DNA from: an uncultured Alphaproteobacteria bacterium
Lineage (GTDB): Bacteria; Pseudomonadota; Alphaproteobacteria; Caulobacterales; Hyphomonadaceae
Reading direction: 5' to 3'
Assembly (NCBI GenBank): GCA_903831255.1
Contig: CAIKWZ010000058.1
Coordinates: 1-48,638 of the forward strand
DNA: 48,638 bases
Positions within the stretch are counted from its first letter, which is position 1; each line of letters opens with the position of its first letter. Positions 43,647 through 48,638 of this stretch are shown one piece after another. A model generated the notes under the pieces. That model was not told the DNA's origin and searched no databases. It was given only the letters and a program-made list of their open reading frames with translations. A program made the position numbers and the translations under genes.

Positions 43647-44426
43647 TCAGTGATGAAACAACGAAGGATCGGCGTTGGTCGAAGTGATGCGTCCGTCCTC
43701 GATCGTGATGATCCGGTCAGCGTACTGCGCGAGGCGCAGATCGTGAGTCACGCACACGACGGTGGCCCCCTGCTCCCGCGCACAGGACCTCAGAAGCTCC
43801 ATGACGATCTGCCCGTTCTCGCCATCGAGAGCCGACGTCGGCTCATCCGCGAAGATGAGCTTAGGCTTTTTGGCGAGAGCGCGCGCGATCGCGACCCTCT
43901 GCTTTTCTCCGCCGGAGAGCTTGTCAGGACGATTGTTGAGCCGGTGGCCCAGCCCGACCGAGATAAGGGCGTCGCGAGCCGCCGCCTGTCGCTCTTTCGG
44001 GGAGAGTCCGCAATAGCGGAGAACGGCCTCGATCTGCTGCATGGCTGTCAGCGCAGCAAACAGATTGAAACCCTGGAAGATGAACCCGCAATAGCGCAGA
44101 CGAAAGCGATCGATCCGGCTCCGGGTCAGCGACCAGAGATCTTCTCCAAGGACGCACACGCGGCCTTCGTCGGGACGGGTGAGGCCCGAGACGGCGGCCA
44201 GCAAGGTCGACTTGCCCGAACCGGACGGCCCCATCACCAGCACGATTTCACCTTGCCGGACCTGAAGGTCGACGCCCTTGAGGACCTGGGTGCGCATCAC
44301 CCCCTTGCCGAAGGAACGGGTCAGGCCGCGAGCGTCGATGGCGAGAGCGCCCGGGCTGTGCGCATCGACGCCGGGTCCAGCCTGCAGCGCTGGAGCAACT
44401 GAAAGAAGAGACAATCCGTCGCTCAT
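43647..44426 (-). CDS. ABC transporter ATPase, DevA/MacB-like
   Basis: 259 residues. Walker A is GPSGSGKST, the signature motif is LSGGEKQRVAIARAL, Walker B is KLIFADEPTSALD, and the H-loop is VTHD. GFIFQGFNLFAALTA marks the LolD/MacB/DevA group. It overlaps the permease stop by four bases and is in one operon with permease and adaptor. The substrate is unknown; DevABC relatives export glycolipids and MacAB relatives export macrolides or lipoproteins. Confidence 0.92.
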   Translation of the reverse strand: MSDGLSLLSVAPALQAGPGVDAHSPGALAIDARGLTRSFGKGVMRTQVLKGVDLQVRQGEIVLVMGPSGSGKSTLLAAVSGLTRPDEGRVCVLGEDLWSLTRSRIDRFRLRYCGFIFQGFNLFAALTAMQQIEAVLRYCGLSPKERQAAARDALISVGLGHRLNNRPDKLSGGEKQRVAIARALAKKPKLIFADEPTSALDGENGQIVMELLRSCAREQGATVVCVTHDLRLAQYADRIITIEDGRITSTNADPSLFHH

Positions 44427-45547
44427 CGCAGGAGATCCGCAGGCTCGCCCTTGTTGAGGGCGCCGAGGGTCAGAGCGCCTGACCCGACGGCGATCAGAAG
44501 CAGAAGAATTCCGGTCTGAATAAGCGATGGAAGCTGATAGGCCATTGGAACGCCGTTCGCCCCGGCGACGAACGTCAGAGCCGCCATCATCACGCCCGAG
44601 AGCGCAACCCCGGCCACGCCGACCCAGAAGGAAAGTTCGATCACCACCCAGCGCAGATCGCCCATCGAGACGCCGAGAGCTCTCAGGCTGGCGAACTCCT
44701 TGATGTTGGCGAGGATCGCCCCGCGAAGCGTCTGCCAGGTAATGGCGACCCCGATGATGAACCCGAGCGAGCTTGCAAAGCCGAGCATCGTCGCAATCAG
44801 GCCTTCCTGCATGACAGCTCTCAGCGTCTCTCGCGACAACTCAGTTTTGGTCCAGGCCCGGTACTGTCCGTCAGCCATCGTGTTGAGCTCATCGCGCACC
44901 CGCTCAGCCTCTGCAGGGTTGCGGACCCTTACCATCAGCTGACCGATCTGACTGTCATTGACCGCAGCCATAAGCCGGTGGGTCTGGCGCGACATCACGA
45001 TGTTGGGCGCCTGCATGTTCGGATAATTTGTGAGAAGGGCCGCAACACGGACCGTCCGACCGTTGAGAGAGGCCTCGTCTCCGACCTCGACCCCAAGCTG
45101 ACGCAGCGCGGATGTATCCACCGCGATGTTGAAAGGCACGCTCAATGAGGTCCGCAGAGATTCCGAGAAGTCGATCGGAAGGGTCACCGAATCGGGAGCG
45201 GTATCCACGATCATGATGTTGACCATCTTGGGTTCGGTCTCTCCGGGTCCAAGAAAGCGTCCGAAATCACCTGGCAGATCACGCACCTCGACCACGTCCG
45301 GGTGTCGATAGATCAGCGGAAGAACCCGAGCCGGCAGTCCCGATGACGGTCCCGCCATGGACGTCGCATCAGCCATCATGATGATGAGCTGGCCCCGCGA
45401 TCGATCGATGACGGCGGTAAAGGAGGACAGCAGGCCCACGAACAGGCCCGACAAGGCCAGCATGAGCACGCCGGCGAGCGCGAGCGCCATGACGGCGGCC
45501 AGATACCGACGCCACTCATAGATCAGCGTGGACAGGGCGAGACTCAT
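44423..45547 (-). CDS. ABC transporter permease, DevC/FtsX-like
   Basis: 374 residues from the ATG at 45547; no good Shine-Dalgarno is present at this or the longer starts. An N-terminal membrane helix is followed by a large periplasmic domain (about 50-240) and three C-terminal helices, the FtsX/MacB plan. IKEFASLRALGVSMGDLRWVVIE is the coupling-helix motif of these permeases. It is the first gene of the three-gene exporter operon. The AT-rich stretch at 45705-45755 upstream probably holds the promoter. Confidence 0.88.
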   Translation of the reverse strand: MSLALSTLIYEWRRYLAAVMALALAGVLMLALSGLFVGLLSSFTAVIDRSRGQLIIMMADATSMAGPSSGLPARVLPLIYRHPDVVEVRDLPGDFGRFLGPGETEPKMVNIMIVDTAPDSVTLPIDFSESLRTSLSVPFNIAVDTSALRQLGVEVGDEASLNGRTVRVAALLTNYPNMQAPNIVMSRQTHRLMAAVNDSQIGQLMVRVRNPAEAERVRDELNTMADGQYRAWTKTELSRETLRAVMQEGLIATMLGFASSLGFIIGVAITWQTLRGAILANIKEFASLRALGVSMGDLRWVVIELSFWVGVAGVALSGVMMAALTFVAGANGVPMAYQLPSLIQTGILLLLIAVGSGALTLGALNKGEPADLLR

Positions 45548-45860
45548 ATTGGGAGGCCATTCCAAAAAACTGCGATCGCCCTCAGCGTCGGTCCGACCCA
45601 TCGGGCAGATGGGGGGGCGGGCTGACCGGCGCAAGGTCCGGCGAAACCATAACCGCCCAAAGAGCGCTGCAGGGTGTCGCCGGACCAGTCCGGGGAGGAG
45701 ATGGTGATTTAGTATACCAACACACCATAACGGTCAATCCGCAATCAGCATCATTTTTGCGATCGCCAATCCCGAAGCGACTGACGAAACTCGGAGCCTT
45801 GCCGGATCACCCGCCCTGCGAAAGGATCATGAGACTTATTCGAGTTGAGGAGGCGAACGG

Positions 45861-46706
45861 ATGATAAGGATCAGACCGAGCGGTCAGTCCTGCGGCGCCG
45901 AGGTCACAGGTATCGACCTGTCGGGCCGACTTTCGCCGGACCTGATCCGCGATCTTCGCGACGCATGGCTTGAACATCACGTCCTCGTTTTTCCCGACCA
46001 GAAGCTCTCGGACGACGATCTGGAGGCCGTAACCTCCGCCTTCGGAGGCTTCGGGGAAGACCCCTTCATCGCGCCGATACCGGGTCGGCGTCATATCCTC
46101 GCCGTCAAAAGAGAAGCGGACGAAACCGCTCCGATTTTTGCGGAGGCCTTTCACAGCGACTGGAGTTTTCAGGAACGACCGCCAGCGGGCACATGCCTCT
46201 ATTCCCTGGTCATTCCACCGACCGGGGGCGACACCCTGTTCGCCAATCAGCATCTCGCCCTGGACCGCATGCCGGACGCGCTGCGTCAGCGCATCGAAGG
46301 CCTGACAGCCATTCACTCCGCGCGCAGGGGCTACGCTCCGACGGGCCTTTACGGCGCTCAGGACGACCCTTCCAGATCCATGAGCATTCGTCCCTCCGAC
46401 CAGGCGCTCGCCGTGCAGCGCCATCCCCTGATCTGCGTTCACCCCGAAACAAGCCGACAGGGACTATACGGATGTTTCGGCTACATCATCGGCCTCGAGG
46501 GCATGACGGATGAGGAGGCCTACCCCCTGCTCCTCGAACTCTATCGCTGGCAGACGCAGGAAGAGTTTCTCTATCGGCATCGCTGGTCAGTCGGGACGCT
46601 GGTGATGTGGGACAATCGATCGCTTCTTCATGCGGCCACAGGCGGATATCAGGGATATGCGCGCCTCCTGCACAGGACAACGATCGCTGCATGGTCCGCG
46701 CCCTGA
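45861..46706 (+). CDS. TauD/TfdA-family Fe(II)/2-oxoglutarate dioxygenase
   Basis: 281 residues with GAGGAGG before the ATG. CGAEVTGIDLSG starts the family fold, and FHSDWSF (His98, Asp100) is the first part of the iron triad. TGGDTLFANQH, MWDNRSLLHAATGG (distal His) and YARLLHRTTI (Arg that binds 2-oxoglutarate) complete it. Members oxidise taurine, alkyl sulfates, 2,4-D and other compounds; the substrate is not predictable here. It is divergent from the exporter operon, with a 313-bp gap. Confidence 0.9.
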   Translation: MIRIRPSGQSCGAEVTGIDLSGRLSPDLIRDLRDAWLEHHVLVFPDQKLSDDDLEAVTSAFGGFGEDPFIAPIPGRRHILAVKREADETAPIFAEAFHSDWSFQERPPAGTCLYSLVIPPTGGDTLFANQHLALDRMPDALRQRIEGLTAIHSARRGYAPTGLYGAQDDPSRSMSIRPSDQALAVQRHPLICVHPETSRQGLYGCFGYIIGLEGMTDEEAYPLLLELYRWQTQEEFLYRHRWSVGTLVMWDNRSLLHAATGGYQGYARLLHRTTIAAWSAP

Positions 46707-47146
46707 AGGCGAACGCGACAGCCTCTCGCTTTTCGGTCAGGCTATCCTCTTGAACAGCGCAAGGTATGCCTGGACAGGGACAAGCGGTTGCAGCGCCGGC
46801 CTGTTTTTACAACCCGCACGCTGTCGGCGACGAGATCATTGAGGAGAGCAGATACCATGTTGGGCATGCGCTCAATCAGCTTCGCGACATGGCTGACATA
46901 GACCGTCGGGCGCGCTCAGAACTGGCGCACGAGCTCGTGACCGTTCTACCAACGCCGCGCTCTGAAGCGAATCGGCCCGTCACGTTTGATCAGCTCCTTA
47001 AGGGCAATGATGGTGCGGAACACTCGGCAGCGGAACGGGAAAAATCCTGCACATAAAACTGCGCCGGGCTCATCACACCCTTCGAAAACCTGTCCGCCAA
47101 ACCTTGCGCGGGAGATTTCCGACACTCGTCTCCGGAAAAAGAAAAA
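46707..47146. other. 440-bp stretch with no confident gene
   Basis: A 96-codon plus-strand ORF at 46766-47056 has no recognisable features. The minus strand shows short gene-like runs such as FRTIIALKELIKRDGP and VSHVAKLIERMP, interrupted by stops, which could be the trace of a decayed gene. Confidence 0.45.
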
Positions 47147-47174
47147 CCCCCGAATTCCTTTCGGAATTCAGGGG
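47147..47174 (-). terminator. Terminator after tRNA-fMet
   Basis: CCCC and GAATTCC pair with GGAATTC and GGGG around a TTTC loop, with one mismatch. On the minus strand TTTTTCTTTTT follows the stem, so it ends the initiator tRNA transcript. The plus strand also has TTCTTTTT, making it bidirectional. Confidence 0.9.
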
Positions 47175-47181
47175 TTCTTTT

Positions 47182-47258
<77 letters not shown>

Positions 47259-47612
47259 GCACCGAGAAGCGCGCTTGTATGCGCCGCTGTTCGCAAACGC
47301 AACCCTTTTTGCAATAGATTGATGTCATTCGGGATTCTTGCCTGTCGGCGGGCGCGATAGGAATGCGAACCGTAGCGGCTCCAGGCTTGAGCAATCGGAG
47401 CAGAACGCGCATTCGGCTGCGCAACACGACATGATCAGCCATTCAAAAACGGGAAGGCGACGGACGCAGAGGAGACACGAAATCGATGCACCGGGCGGGA
47501 GACTTCCGTCGGCGGCAGCGGATTTCAAACCGCGATCAGGGAGTAGCTGGTGCTGCGCCCGCCGCCAGCGTCCTTCGCGAGAACGTCGCGTAGCACGGAA
47601 AGGATAAAAAGC
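47259..47612. other. 354-bp stretch with no recognisable gene
   Basis: Short ORFs on both strands here lack start signals and family features. It lies between the initiator tRNA and the integrase remnant and may be debris of the same inserted element. Confidence 0.5.
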
Positions 47613-47852
47613 ATGAAGGCGCATCGCACCGAACGCAGCGTGAAAGGGCTTCTGCCGAATTAAAAGAACATCATCGTCTAAGACGACGAGGTTGTCGGCT
47701 TCGGCGTCCGGATCACGAGCGGTGGCTCACGCGCATTCGTCCTGACCTATCGGATCGAGGCGCGGGAACGCCGCCTCACCATAGGCGCGTGGCCAGATTG
47801 GTCGGTCACCACCGCCCGGCAAGAGGCCAAGCGCATCAAGGCGTGCTCTTAG
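47613..47852 (+). pseudogene. Remnant of a phage-type tyrosine integrase (N-terminal arm-binding domain)
   Basis: One frame reads MKAHRTERSVKGLLPN-stop-KNIIV-stop-DDEVVGFGVRITSGGSRAF, continuing FVLTYRIEARERRLTIGAWPDWSVTTARQEAKRIKA and ending in a stop at 47850. This is the DUF4102-type arm DNA-binding domain of prophage and genomic-island integrases (D.EV.GFGVR....G..F...YR..GR.RR.T.G..P..S...AR..AK). Two in-frame TAA stops, and the absence of the core and catalytic domains, show it is dead. It lies 222 bp from 5S rRNA, on the opposite strand. Confidence 0.8.
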
Positions 47853-48074
47853 GGACACTCCTAAGCGCACAGCATCCTGTTCAGATCACCATCGCACAAG
47901 GCGGCCGCCACCGGAGCGATACGGAAAACGCCGCAGACGCCCGACTAGCGCACCATCGCGGCAAAAATGACAACGCCGCCCCGCGGGATGAACCAAGCGA
48001 CGCGGCGACACGCTCCCGAAGGAACGAAATGAAGGAGGCCTCCCCGGAGGGACAAAAACGATCGACTTCGCAGA

Positions 48075-48188
48075 CCTGGCAGCGACCTACTCTCCCATGT
48101 CTTAAGACATAGTACCATTGGCGCTGGGGGACTTAACGGCCGAGTTCGGAATGGGATCGGGTGGGGAACCCCCGCGACAACCACCAGG
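48075..48188 (-). rRNA. rrf: 5S ribosomal RNA
   Basis: A 114-nt sequence on the minus strand beginning CCTGGTGG and ending CTGCCAGG, which pair as helix I. Internal CCCATTCCGAACTCGG and GGGAGAGTAGGTC are universal 5S segments. It follows 23S by about 120 bp. The 222 bp between it and the integrase remnant hold no gene I can support. Confidence 0.95.
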
Positions 48189-48307
48189 TCAGCGAAATCG
48201 ATCGAAACAACAACTAAACCGCCGAAATTGCTAGCGGTAGAACTCTTGCGACATAGAGCCTGCAAGAGAATTGGCGGGCGACATGCTCGTCGCCACGCAT
48301 GGGTTTG

Positions 48308-48638
<331 letters not shown>

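Noticed and set aside
46766-47056. A possible small plus-strand gene
   Set aside because: There is no Shine-Dalgarno and no recognised family; the opposite strand looks equally gene-like in short runs.

Overview
This window reads as a chromosomal segment of an alphaproteobacterium. It is GC-rich (about 60% by eye). The evidence is a 23S-5S rRNA end followed on the same strand by an initiator tRNA, a tandem glycine riboswitch in front of gcvT-gcvH-gcvPA-gcvPB, a TonB-dependent receptor, quinoprotein and FeoAB genes, and AUGA-type overlaps inside operons. A family-level name (Sphingomonadales-, Hyphomonadaceae- or Parvularculaceae-like) would be a guess. All positions were counted by hand.

The left part (0-24.7 kb) is an accessory catabolic region. 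It opens with the tail of an SDR dehydrogenase, a decayed methyltransferase and two divergent lipoprotein sulfatases. A leftward operon follows: M1 aminopeptidase, class III aminotransferase, MaoC-like protein, dipeptide-epimerase-like enolase-superfamily enzyme and asparaginase. Next come a P1/DmpA-type peptidase, an EthD protein, an omega-amino acid:pyruvate aminotransferase, a TonB receptor, an amidase, two divergent beta-lactamase-fold (S12) hydrolases, a TetR regulator, a GPH-type MFS carrier, a DUF985 cupin and a lipoprotein.

Eight copies of one 21-bp operator-like sequence (core TGMTCAYAT) sit in front of nearly every transcription unit between 10.3 and 21.5 kb, including the TetR/MFS gap. 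I read this as one dispersed regulon for import and breakdown of an unusual peptide or amide, probably with D-, iso- or beta-amino acid residues: outer-membrane uptake, inner-membrane carriage, peptidase/amidase cleavage, epimerisation, transamination. The substrate is unknown.

The middle part (24.7-34.4 kb) holds a leftward cluster (DUF2855, small membrane protein, haloalkane-dehalogenase-like hydrolase, DUF1330-like membrane protein, DUF418 protein). It also has a PQQ-type dehydrogenase, a GNAT, an ArsC-like phosphatase, a short type I pantothenate kinase and tRNA-Ile(CAU)-like.

The right part (34.6-48.6 kb) is mostly housekeeping: an epoxide hydrolase, the riboswitch-controlled glycine cleavage operon, FeoAB behind a Fur-like palindrome, a DevABC/MacAB-like export operon, a TauD-family dioxygenase, tRNA-fMet, a decayed integrase and the 5S/23S rRNA genes running off the edge.
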